Source of the DNA: Limisphaera sp.
GTDB lineage: Bacteria > Verrucomicrobiota > Verrucomicrobiia > Limisphaerales > Limisphaeraceae
Reading direction: 5' to 3'
DNA: 32,545 bases
NCBI GenBank assembly: GCA_026417315.1
Contig: JAOADM010000016.1
Span: 1-32,545, forward strand
Shown here: positions 15,617 through 23,888 of the stretch, piece by piece
Position numbering within the stretch: position 1 is the first letter of the stretch
How the letters are laid out: each line of letters opens with the position of its first letter
Position numbers and translations under genes: made by a program
Notes under the pieces: generated by a model
The model's input: only the letters and a program-made list of their open reading frames with translations
Told to the model about the DNA's origin: nothing
Databases searched by the model: none

Positions 15617-16909
15617 TCAGCTCTGCTTTGAGCCTGAAAGCCGTTCATACAGCGTGCTGCCTCGTGTCTTCCAAACCCAAACCACCAGACCCGCGAGGAC
15701 CACCGCGGCGATCCACGGCCAGCGGGGTGCCTCGCTGGCAGGTTCGACATTCTGCCGGGATCGGGACGGGAGGGGTGTGAAGGGACGGATGACATTGGTG
15801 AATCGGACGTAATCGTAGCCTTCGCGCTTTCGTTCCGAGGCGAGGAGCTCGGCCCGGCTGGGCAGCCGGTTGGTGAACCAATGCCGCACCATGGCCAGCA
15901 CCTGATCATTTTCCCACCGCCAATCCTTGACCGAGCTTCCCCCGGAAAGGGCCGGAGGAAACTGGATGTCCGCGTTTACGGCCTCCATGGAGGAGGCCCG
16001 GATCGTCACGATCAAGCGCCTCCGGATGGGACCTCCCAGCAAATCCCGAAGGGTCTTCCGGCGGTTCTTTCGAAACTCTTCGATCTGCAGCTCTGTGGAC
16101 CAGACCTCCAGCACGGCTTCGCGGGGAAGGTGCCATCCCGAGATGTCCCGGAACGAATCCGCGCGGAACAGGATGTTGGTAAAGCCCTCCTCGTACGGAG
16201 GAAGATACCGTTCCCCGATCCACTCCGCACCGTACGTGCTGGCCACCAGAATTTCACCAGGACAGAGGCTCACGAACCATTCCGGCAGTCCGGGCGGTTC
16301 GCGGTGGGGACGCCAATATGTTTCCTGTCGCACCGCCAGTCCCGCGATCACATCGATGGTCGGTTGTCCGGCCAGAGCGTACATGATCACGGGGAGGGGA
16401 AGCCAATTGGTCTTCTGGCTGGCCAGGTAGGCGGCCGAGCAGTAGGTGAGCCAGATCGTTCCGAGCCAGTGATCCCAGTTGGGAATGGGCAGGGGTGTGA
16501 CTTCGACGCTGGTGAACTCGGGATGATGATGCATCAGGTGGTAAAGGCATTCACCGTCGGAAGCCGCGGTGATCTTCAACCGCGGCGCGTTGATGATATG
16601 GTGAGCAATGGCATCGATTCGCCAGCGATTCGAGACCACCAAGACCTCGAAGTCGTACGGCGATTCGCGTTCGGCAGCTATGTCGTGGGCCAACGCCACG
16701 CCGCGGACGCGGTACCCCGGCAGACCGGTCGGAACCGCGCCCATCGCAAGGGCGGGCTCCATTCCCATCCACAAGGCGACCAAGACGGGAAACATGGCTC
16801 CCCATGCGCAGCGGGAACCGCTCCGAACTCTGCCGAACCATGGGGCGCAGCAAGGGATCGTCCGGGCCCCGGTTCCCCATGTTCCGAGGTGCGATGCGTT
16901 GGCCGGCAT
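15617..16909 (-). CDS. Exported paralogous protein with C-terminal membrane anchor
   Basis: From ATG 16909 this is 430 aa. A basic region (about 27-34) precedes a hydrophobic core (about 38-55, ending in LAMGA), forming a signal peptide. An internal ATG at 16795 has a better ribosome site (GGGGAG) but would lack the basic n-region, so the start is uncertain. The C-terminus has a membrane helix (WPWIAAVVLAGLVVWVW) followed by KTRGSTLYERLSGSKQS. It is paralogous to 13704-14879: SDGECLY (117-123), PLPIPNWD, LGTIWLTYCSA (149-159), EPPGLP, PPYEEGFTNILF, and a DWRWE tract. It is the first recognisable gene downstream of cassette element 5. Function unknown; the shared LGT(I/L)WL.YCSA block is the best family signature. 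Confidence 0.8.
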   Translation of the reverse strand: MPANASHLGTWGTGARTIPCCAPWFGRVRSGSRCAWGAMFPVLVALWMGMEPALAMGAVPTGLPGYRVRGVALAHDIAAERESPYDFEVLVVSNRWRIDAIAHHIINAPRLKITAASDGECLYHLMHHHPEFTSVEVTPLPIPNWDHWLGTIWLTYCSAAYLASQKTNWLPLPVIMYALAGQPTIDVIAGLAVRQETYWRPHREPPGLPEWFVSLCPGEILVASTYGAEWIGERYLPPYEEGFTNILFRADSFRDISGWHLPREAVLEVWSTELQIEEFRKNRRKTLRDLLGGPIRRRLIVTIRASSMEAVNADIQFPPALSGGSSVKDWRWENDQVLAMVRHWFTNRLPSRAELLASERKREGYDYVRFTNVIRPFTPLPSRSRQNVEPASEAPRWPWIAAVVLAGLVVWVWKTRGSTLYERLSGSKQS

Positions 16910-17278
16910 AGCGAGGGCCCCGCCACCCTGGTGAGTCGAGATTTGTCGCACCGGAGCAAGGGACCGGACCGGGCCGGGGCACGTCCATCGCTGCAAATCA
17001 CCAGGAAACTGCGACTGCCGCGAATCTGACCGAGCCCTAAAACGGCCCAACCGGGCCGTGCCGAGGAGTACCGTTGCAGCGCTTGACTCGCGACCCAGCA
17101 GCGTCGTGCACAGGTGCGGCCGCCCAACTCGCCAGCGCCCGAGAAGGCCGTGCAACCCATGCTGGCTGCCTTTCATGAGAAGCTGGCACGACTCTTCGGA
17201 TCCGATCAATGGCCCTGGGGCGTCGGCAGAATCGCCCTCGATCATCGTCATGATCTTCGACCGGAATTCCGCCTTTCC
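16910..17278. other. Leader region between element 5 and the paralog gene
   Basis: No convincing gene. An ATG at 17245 or 17251 lies 59-65 nt from the element, near the mauE start position in the other cassettes. The following frame shows no membrane segments, so any mauE copy here is beyond recognition. Confidence 0.4.
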
Positions 17279-17340
17279 ATTCAAACGCAGCGGCATCCTG
17301 AAGCAAGGTGACAAAAGCGGAACATGCAAAAAATGCGACA
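17279..17340 (-). promoter_or_regulatory. Cassette element 5 with degenerate promoter
   Basis: The element at 17310-17340 reads on the plus strand GACAAAAGCGGAACATGC, then AAAAAATGCGACA, and is one of the best matches. The adjacent -35/-10 pair on the minus strand, TTGCTT (17301-17306) and TTGAAT (17279-17284), keeps the 16-nt spacer but is weaker than in other copies and lacks the GTGG before the -10. Confidence 0.55.
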
Positions 17341-17516
17341 GGCGGTGCGGCCCGCGGTTTAAATCGTAGCTCCGTCCTCGAACGTGCACCGGTCCCCCTT
17401 GCAGCGGCCGCGTCCCTCGCGCATTTCGCAGGCCGAGGGCGCCCGAATCGTCTGTCCGCTCGCCCACCGCAGCGACACCCAGCTGTGCGCTACTGCCGAC
17501 CGGCCGTTCACATCGC

Positions 17517-18530
17517 TCAGCGTGGCAACCCCTGCTGGACGAATGCCAGGTAGGCCGCCACCAATCCGGCCCCCATCCAGCGCGGCAATCGCCCAGAGAA
17601 GATCATGAACAACAGGTGGACCAGCGCCGCCAGACACAACCCGGCCATGGCCGGCTGGAAGAAACCAGGGACGGGCAGTGGATGAAACAGCGCGTAGAGA
17701 CCCACGCACAACGGGATGCAAATGTGCCCGTCGCCGACCTGGGACGTGTACACGACCTCGGGACGTCGGCGCCAGGCATAGTAAAGGGCCAGCACTGCAT
17801 TGGGCAGGACCAGTAGCCAGCCGCTCAACCAGCCCAGATACCGGGCGCTGAAAAGCCCGTGGGCCCGACCCAGCACCCAATCGACCAGCCATTGGATGCT
17901 GATGTAAGTCAACCAGGCTCCCAGAGCGAGCAACACGATGTCCCACACCAGGGGCCAGCCCAGCAGGCGGCCCTCGCGACGCTCGTTTTCGAGGAGCACC
18001 TCCCGCACGTGCCAGGCCTGCCAGGCCAGGAACAGCCCGATAAGCAGTAAGCCCTCCGCGCGGCCTATCCAGCCATCCCGGCCTTGAACCCATACGGCCA
18101 GGGTGAATCCCAACACGGCCAGCAACGTGGTCAGCACGGCCTGATGATGTCGATCGGCAGGCCACAAGCTTCGCCAACTGGCGCGGGGCAGATCCCGGGC
18201 ACGTGATCTCCGGCGTGCCACGGGCAGTCCCCAAAAGAGGGCCGGCAGGCCGAGCAGCAGGGTAAGATTCGTCATATTGTTGACGAATGCATTCGTAAGC
18301 ACTTCCCCACCGGGCCCGCCCTCGCGAATCAGCACATATACGAAGACCAGGTTTCCCAGGCCCGAGCAGTAGGGCATGACCAGCGCCCCGAGCACGGTGC
18401 CTTCGAAGCCGCGGGCGGAAAGACTCTCCAGCCGCCAGACCAACAACAGCGAGCCCAGGACAAATAACAGGAGATACACCCAGGGAGCAGTAGGTCCGCC
18501 ATGGAGCCAGGTTGTCAGCGGGTTGTCCAT
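17517..18530 (-). CDS. Sodium/calcium exchanger-like membrane protein
   Basis: This is a 337-aa polytopic membrane protein with about ten hydrophobic segments and two related halves around a basic central loop. The motif NAFVNNMTNLTLLLGLPA (residues about 83-100) and the second-half segment SQVGDGHICIPLCVGLYAL resemble the alpha-repeats of the Ca2+/cation antiporter superfamily. Such proteins usually exchange Na+ or H+ for Ca2+ across the inner membrane. The typical acidic GTSxPE signature is not seen, so the substrate is uncertain. The ATG at 18530 fits the first membrane segment. It follows the AspT/YidE-type gene by 94 bp on the same strand. Confidence 0.65.
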   Translation of the reverse strand: MDNPLTTWLHGGPTAPWVYLLLFVLGSLLLVWRLESLSARGFEGTVLGALVMPYCSGLGNLVFVYVLIREGGPGGEVLTNAFVNNMTNLTLLLGLPALFWGLPVARRRSRARDLPRASWRSLWPADRHHQAVLTTLLAVLGFTLAVWVQGRDGWIGRAEGLLLIGLFLAWQAWHVREVLLENERREGRLLGWPLVWDIVLLALGAWLTYISIQWLVDWVLGRAHGLFSARYLGWLSGWLLVLPNAVLALYYAWRRRPEVVYTSQVGDGHICIPLCVGLYALFHPLPVPGFFQPAMAGLCLAALVHLLFMIFSGRLPRWMGAGLVAAYLAFVQQGLPR

Positions 18531-18624
18531 CTGCTTTACCGTGGTACCGCGGGGGGTAAGTTGATCGCGTCCATCCGAGGGGCCGGTCTGCCTGCCGGCT
18601 CCCTGCCGGTCCGGGCCTTTTGGC

Positions 18625-20304
18625 TCAACCGGTGCCGAACATCACAATCAGTTGAGCCATGACGATGCGGAGGATCATGGTCAGGGGATACACCGTGGAG
18701 TACGCGACGGCAGGCGCTTCCGAGCGACACAGACCCTGTGCGAAGGCCAGGGCCGGAGGATCGGTCATGCTTCCGGCCAACAGACCGCAGAGGGTCAAAT
18801 AGTTGGTCATCGCGTAACGGCGCAGCCAGAGACCGACCGCGAGGATGGGAACGGCGGTGACCACGAACCCGGCCCCCAACCACAGCCATCCGCGTCCTCC
18901 CTCGAACGCGTCCGCGAAATGCGCCCCGGCCCGCAAGCCGACGCAGGCCAGAAACAGGACGATGCCCAGCTCGCGCAAGAGAAGGTTGGCGTTCACGGGC
19001 ATGTACCAGAGCAGGGGCCCCAGTTTGCCGACGCGACTGAGGAGGATCGCGACCAGCAGGGGGCCTCCCGCCAGGCCCAAGCGGATCGGCGCCGGCATGT
19101 TGCCCAAGTGAACGGCGCAGGTCCCGGCCAGGATGCCCAGGGCGATGCCCACGAACATCGGGACCAACCGCGTATGATTGAGCTCCTGGACCGCGTTCCC
19201 CAAAAGCCGGGCGGCCCGGTCCAGGTCTTCACGCGTTCCCACCAACTGGAGCATGTCCCCGAACTGCAAACGCAGATCGGCCGTGACGGGAAGCTCCATA
19301 TCGGCCCGAGTGAGCCGTGTGACCGTCACATTGTGACGATGGTTCAGGGCGAGCTGGCGCAGGGTTTTGCCGACGCAATCGGGACGGGTCACGACCACCC
19401 GTGCGTAGGTGATCGGGCCCTCCGCGCGTGTAAGGTCTTCCTGGCTGACCCGGCCGACAATCATCCGGAACTGATTCACGGCGCGAGGGGTGCCCACCAC
19501 GACCATCACATCGCCGACATGCAGGACCGTGTCTGCCCGGGCGATTTGCACGGTGGATTGGTTGCGTTTCCGCAAACGGGAGATGACCACTCCCAGTTTT
19601 TCGATGCCGGGCAACTGTCGCACGGTAAGGCCATCCAGATTGGGGTTGGTCAGTTCCACGGTCAGCCGGGTCAGGCTTTCCTGCCCGGCGCGCTGTTCCT
19701 GTTCGAATCGGACCCGTTCGGTCTCCAGGTCCACCCCGTGCCATCGCCGCAGCAGGATCATGGCGAGGATGATGCCGAGGATGCCGAACGGATAGGTGAC
19801 GGCGTAAGCCATGGCCGGGACGGCCAGAGCGGCCGGATCTTGCGTGCCCGTGGCTCGCAGGGCTTCCTGCGCCGCGCCCAAAGCAGGCGTGTTGGTGGTG
19901 GCACCGGCAAAGATGCCCGCACTGGCGCCCGGTCCCAATCCCAACAGTGCACCCAGGCCGGCGGCAAGCAACGTGCCCAGGCCGACCACGGCCGCAGCCG
20001 CCAGGTTCAGCGAGGCGCCCTGACGGCGCAGGGAATCCACCAAGCCCGGCCCTACCTGCATGCCGATCGTGTACACGAAAAGAATCAGGCCGAACTCCTG
20101 AACGAACCCGCGGACTTCCGGAGAGATCTCCACGCCCAGGTGTCCGAGCAGCAAACCGACGAACAGCGTGCCTGCCACGCCGAGGCTCAATCCGCGCACC
20201 TGCACACTCCCCAGGGCAAGGCCCGCCGCACCCACCAGGCACAGCACCAGAAGGGCATGCGCGGTCGGTTGCGCTTGCTGAAAATTGGTCCACCAATCCG
20301 ACAT
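18625..20304 (-). CDS. AspT/YidE/YbjL-type transporter with RCK_C domains
   Basis: This 559-aa protein, about the usual length for the family, has the duplicated layout: N-terminal membrane block (residues 15-187), two cytoplasmic RCK_C (TrkA-C) domains (about 213-285 and 297-370), and a C-terminal membrane block (380-557). Family signatures are GATTNTPALGAA (134-145) with AYAVTYPFGILG, and the second-half counterparts GSMTDPPALAFA (511-522) with AYSTVYPLTMIL. AspT itself is an aspartate/alanine exchanger; the substrate of the YidE/YbjL branch is not settled, so a putative anion or amino-acid transporter is the safe call. RCK_C domains usually bind a regulatory ligand. I chose ATG 20304 (MSDWW) over the longer frame because family proteins start shortly before the first helix; no strong ribosome site is visible. 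Confidence 0.88.
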   Translation of the reverse strand: MSDWWTNFQQAQPTAHALLVLCLVGAAGLALGSVQVRGLSLGVAGTLFVGLLLGHLGVEISPEVRGFVQEFGLILFVYTIGMQVGPGLVDSLRRQGASLNLAAAAVVGLGTLLAAGLGALLGLGPGASAGIFAGATTNTPALGAAQEALRATGTQDPAALAVPAMAYAVTYPFGILGIILAMILLRRWHGVDLETERVRFEQEQRAGQESLTRLTVELTNPNLDGLTVRQLPGIEKLGVVISRLRKRNQSTVQIARADTVLHVGDVMVVVGTPRAVNQFRMIVGRVSQEDLTRAEGPITYARVVVTRPDCVGKTLRQLALNHRHNVTVTRLTRADMELPVTADLRLQFGDMLQLVGTREDLDRAARLLGNAVQELNHTRLVPMFVGIALGILAGTCAVHLGNMPAPIRLGLAGGPLLVAILLSRVGKLGPLLWYMPVNANLLLRELGIVLFLACVGLRAGAHFADAFEGGRGWLWLGAGFVVTAVPILAVGLWLRRYAMTNYLTLCGLLAGSMTDPPALAFAQGLCRSEAPAVAYSTVYPLTMILRIVMAQLIVMFGTG

Positions 20305-21774
20305 AACGTGTCTCGAACGTATAAAAGCGCCCGGGCAGGCGCGGCTTGCGCCAGACGGTGCGCGCACCCTGCCTGCTCCGGGCGGGAGTTGGGATTCTCG
20401 CCGGGCCCATGGACAGGGTCAATGGCGCAGATGACGATGCGACAGGCGCCGGCGCATTTCAGGTTGCGGACCCGTTTGATCGCTCGGCGGAATCCCCGAG
20501 TCACCGGCGAAGAGAAGGCGGAAGGAAAGTCGCATTTGAACCTTTGCGTCCGCAGCTCAAAAGCCGGGATGTGCCCGACGGGAGCCCCGGCCGGTTCCCG
20601 CACGTGGCCGAGCCGCTCGCAGCATGCATGGGAATCAACGAGACGCGTGGCTCGACCACAAGGGCGGCTCCTCAGCACCGCGACCCCAACAAGGGCCGCT
20701 CCGCAGGTTGGCTTGTGACTCGCCGACAAGCATCCAGGGGTGAAACTCCAAGGGTGCGTGCGGCGCGGGCCTGGATGCCGAAACCGCAAGTGGTGATTTT
20801 TGGTGGGCTGGTCGAAACCGGAGCGCTTTTCGGGAGCGGTCGAGTCGGCGACATGGGTCGTTGTCCAAACGAGCGTGCGCCGGCGCAAGGTTCAGGTCGC
20901 CGAGGCGACCCAACGCCGTTCTTTTTGGATCCCGCGTCCGCCGCCCGGGCGACGGCTACTCGACTCCAGGGTCGTGGCCGCCGACGTGAATCGGCGGAGG
21001 CCGAACTGGTACGCTGATGAGAATTGGAGGATCCAAAGGAGCCAACGACCTTTGAGAGTCGGCGGACCCTTCCTCGATCCATGGCGAGGCCCCGCCGGCC
21101 ACGCCCCCACCGCGCGGAGCCGAATTCGAATCCCCCGGTCCACCGCCTGACGGCGGCGGCTATCGAATCCACCGTAGCCCGGATTTCCAACCTGCCGTAT
21201 CAGGGGCTTCCAGCCCGCAGAACACCCGGCAGAAAACAACCCACAGAACCCACAGAACACGCAGAAGCCGTTTTCTGTAGCCGCCGAGGGGAGTTGGAGG
21301 AAAGTCTTCCTGAGGACCTGCAGGCGTGTTCCCACAGTGACCACGAACCGGCCGCCGGGGACGTAAAACCTCTGCGGCAGTCCACCAGGGTCCTGTTGCA
21401 GACGGGCGCAACTGACTTGAGACGAACGCTTGTTCAGGAGAACCCGGAGAAACAGGGCGGCAGAACCCTGCCCGCGGGGAAAACCGCATTTTTCAATCGT
21501 CTGCGGGTCCACCGAGGGTTGCGATCCCGACGCTTGTGTGTGCGGCTCGGGATTGTACCCCGGCTCACTCCCCGAACCGGGCGTTTCACCGGCAGATCCG
21601 GGAACGCATCCATGCCCTCGCGCGGTGATCATGGCCCGGTCCACTCCAGGAAAAGGCCCCGGCGGCCACACAACGAGGGCCGGGCTCAAAGTTCCGCAGA
21701 TCGTTTGCGCAAAGATCCGCGCGGCGCCGGTGCTTTCAACAAGCCCACCGGTGGCCCGGGTAGCTGAGGAGGTC
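20305..21774. other. Long stretch without a gene, with palindromic elements
   Basis: About 1.47 kb has no credible coding frame. Inverted repeats include CCGCCGA-cgtgaa-TCGGCGG (20978-20997) and CCGCC-tgac-GGCGG (21143-21156), of the same family as the hairpins at 4.9-5.5 kb. An interspersed repeat copy lies at 21239-21300. The promoter of the AspT-like gene presumably lies near 20305-20400 but is not recognisable. Confidence 0.65.
21239..21300. repeat. Interspersed repeat, copy d (opposite orientation)
   Basis: CACAGAACCCACAGAACACG is followed by CAGAAGCCG, then TGTAGCCGCCGAGGGGAGTT. It is the reverse complement of copies b and c (5175-5240, 5494-5556): cytosine/adenine-rich CACAGAACACGCAGAA, a short spacer, then GTAGCCGCCGA and a diverged second hairpin arm. 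Confidence 0.75.
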
Positions 21775-21816
21775 AAAAAAAACTCCCTTCCCGGCTCGGG
21801 AAAGCCGGGGAGGGAG
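21775..21816 (-). terminator. Intrinsic terminator of the small secreted gene
   Basis: A 14-bp stem with one G-U pair (plus-strand arms 21783-21796 and 21803-21816, beginning CTCCCTTCCCGGCT) is followed on the minus strand by eight T (21775-21782). It lies 21 bp after the stop of 21838-22044. Confidence 0.92.
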
Positions 21817-21837
21817 GTGCGGAAAAGGCGTGAGCGG

Positions 21838-22044
21838 TCAGCTCTGGCCGCCTGCTTTCGGGCTCTGGACGGGCTTCTTGGCCACGTCCTTGGCGCCCGC
21901 CGGACAGCTCTTCTTGGCTTGAGAAGCCGGGCAGGCAGATTGAGCCTTGTTGCAAGCAGCCTGATTCTTCGTGCAGCCGGTGTCGCCGGCCTGCAGGGCG
22001 AACGAGACCGCCACAACGCCGAGGAGTGCGATGAGTTTCTTCAT
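21838..22044 (-). CDS. Small secreted four-cysteine protein (68 aa)
   Basis: The 68-aa product starts MKKLIALLGVVAVSFALQAG, a signal peptide with cleavage likely near residue 19-20. The mature 48 residues are rich in Ala, Lys and Ser, with four cysteines at positions 24, 31, 38 and 47 (spacing x6, x6, x8). The tail is lysine-rich and ends in GGQS. No domain is recognised. The even CX6C spacing could place two disulfides on a short helical hairpin, or bind a metal; neither is shown. The gene has its own promoter (22054-22082) and a strong terminator, so it is a single-gene transcript and probably well expressed. It differs from the cassette cysteine-rich proteins in size, composition and lower Cys density. 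Confidence 0.85.
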   Translation of the reverse strand: MKKLIALLGVVAVSFALQAGDTGCTKNQAACNKAQSACPASQAKKSCPAGAKDVAKKPVQSPKAGGQS

Positions 22045-22053
22045 ACGCCCTAT

Positions 22054-22082
22054 TAGATAGACGAACTCGGGGCGTTGTTCAA
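22054..22082 (-). promoter_or_regulatory. Sigma-70-type promoter of the small secreted gene
   Basis: On the minus strand TTGAAC (22077-22082) and TATCTA (22054-22059) are separated by 17 nt. Transcription would start only a few bases before the ATG at 22044, so the mRNA would be nearly leaderless, in line with the lack of a good Shine-Dalgarno site. Confidence 0.6.
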
Positions 22083-22768
22083 ACTTTTTTCCAATGGCCA
22101 GTCGGCATTCCCTCTGGCGAGCCGGCCCGGCCCCGCTCGCGTGCACCGACACGGGCAATCATTGATTCGGATTGCGAGAACGGTCCACCGGCGGCTCGAA
22201 GCGCAGCAGGCAGACCATTCTGCGCAGACGGCTTTTGCATGGGAAAGCCGACCCTCCACCCGAGCCCGGTTCCGTCATTGCGTCGGCCCCGGAAACTCGG
22301 GCCGGCACAAGCCTGTAAGGCGATCCGCAGCAGTACTTTGATCTCCGCCCGCGGAGGGCAGGCCGTGTGGTTGGCGGCGGCACACATCCGGGCCGTGCCA
22401 CTCCTACCAGCGAGCCGCGCACGGGCCGTGGCGTTCAACAGTTCCATGCAGCGACACTCCGTGGCGTGGCCGACCCGTTTTGGAGGTGCGCGCCGGGGTT
22501 GTTGCGATGGGCAGGCCCGGGATGGAACGAACTCGGGCAGGGCCGGGCACCCCGGCGTCCTTTCAGGGCCCACGAGCGGACTTCTACATTTCAGGGCCAT
22601 CCCCAGAGTGTCCCGACTCGGTCCGGAGAAGCAGGCGCACCCGTCCCGGGTGAAGCTCGCCGTGGTCACGGCGATTCACGGGGCCGCAGCGGACGGGGAG
22701 CCCGGGCAAACCAGGGATCGAGGGCCCGACCCATCGCCAAGAAGCCTCGGCGGAACGCGCGATTTGCT
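22083..22768. other. Intergenic stretch, no gene seen
   Basis: No frame on either strand looks coding. The sequence is GC-rich, with no palindrome as strong as those elsewhere. Confidence 0.55.
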
Positions 22769-23878
22769 TCAACTCTGCGGAGCCCCGTGTACCGCAGCGC
22801 GTTGGGGCGCCGGAACACCCGCAGTCTCCGGCAGTGGCCGGGCAAACAGGAGCAATTCGTCGCCGCTTTCCGGATGACGGCGGAGGTGATGGCGGAGGCG
22901 GAGCTGGTACAAGAACCCGTACAGCAGGGCCGTGGGACGACCGAGCTCGGACATCTCGCCCCGCCCGGTGCGCTGGATGGCGCGGCTGAGGGCGCCGTAC
23001 ACCCAGGCGGTGCGCGCGGTGGTACGAAGACTGACCACGCGGAGTCCGGCCCGTTCGGCTGCGCGACGGAGGGTCCGCGGGGAAAAGAGGTAGAGGTGTC
23101 GCGGCGGATCCAAATTGAGCCAGGCCGCACCGAACTGTCGGTGACCAAGGCTGTCGATGTTCGGCGTGAGGATCACGAGGGTGCCATCGGGCTTCAAGAT
23201 TCGGGCGCATTCGCGAAGGAGATCCACGGGATCATGCACGTGCTCCAGCACGTGGGCGGAAAAGACGGCGTCGAAGCTGCGATCAGGGTAATGTTGTTGC
23301 TGTAACGTTCCCGAGCGCACCGGAACCCCGCGGGCCCGGGCCACGGCCGCGGCCTGCGGATCCACCTCCACTCCTTCGACCGACCAACCGAGCTGTTGCA
23401 TGCGGGCCAGGTGCATTCCGCTGCCGCATCCAACGTCCAGGAGCCGGGCGGGTCGGCCGGGTGCGGGCAGGTACATGGCGGCTGAATCCAGCTCGTCCGG
23501 CCCGCCGGGGTGCAGCCATGCCAGCCAGGCAAGAGCGCGGTCGAGGGAGGAGCCGGTCGGGTAGCCGAAGCGCCGGGCCAGGTAAGCCCGCTGAACGGCT
23601 TCGAAGATTCTGCGGAGCATCGAGGGCCCCGGAGCCGGTTGCGCGTGAGTGTAGTAACCCTCATAGGCAGCGCCGATGTCCTCCGGGATCGGCTGGGGAT
23701 GCAGCCAAACCAGGCCGCAATCGGGATTGGAACACCGAAGGAATCCCCATTGGCCGGGCGCGGCAAAGGATCGGTCCGGAAGTCCGGTGTACAGGATCTG
23801 CCCCGGGGTGTTGCAGAGGAGGCAATATGGGCGCGGAAGGCTGCGCAACCGGGGCGATGAAGGGGACTCCGAGCTCAT
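22769..23878 (-). CDS. SAM-dependent methyltransferase with zinc-ribbon N-terminus
   Basis: This is a 369-aa protein. The N-terminus has two cysteine pairs (C19-x2-C22 and C49-x4-C54) typical of a small zinc ribbon. A class I methyltransferase domain follows: motif I LLDVGCGSG (146-154), the acidic VEGVEVD strand end, and SAHVLEHVHDP for the post-motif region. This zinc-ribbon plus Methyltransf_11-like layout is common in genes for sugar or glycan modification. The start at 23878 lies 10 bp after the stop of the glycosyltransferase gene, so the two are probably co-transcribed and act on the same glycan; that is inference. The acceptor is unknown. Confidence 0.85.
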   Translation of the reverse strand: MSSESPSSPRLRSLPRPYCLLCNTPGQILYTGLPDRSFAAPGQWGFLRCSNPDCGLVWLHPQPIPEDIGAAYEGYYTHAQPAPGPSMLRRIFEAVQRAYLARRFGYPTGSSLDRALAWLAWLHPGGPDELDSAAMYLPAPGRPARLLDVGCGSGMHLARMQQLGWSVEGVEVDPQAAAVARARGVPVRSGTLQQQHYPDRSFDAVFSAHVLEHVHDPVDLLRECARILKPDGTLVILTPNIDSLGHRQFGAAWLNLDPPRHLYLFSPRTLRRAAERAGLRVVSLRTTARTAWVYGALSRAIQRTGRGEMSELGRPTALLYGFLYQLRLRHHLRRHPESGDELLLFARPLPETAGVPAPQRAAVHGAPQS

Positions 23879-23888
23879 GCGGCGTGGT

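Noticed and set aside
18652-20718. A 688-codon plus-strand frame
   Set aside because: It is entirely antisense to the AspT/YidE-type gene, and rich in Gln, His and Gly as expected from a complementary frame.
22079-22669. A 196-codon minus-strand frame with many cysteines
   Set aside because: It has no signal peptide or ribosome site and is Arg/Pro/Ala-rich; the cysteines are scattered as expected by chance in this GC-rich stretch.
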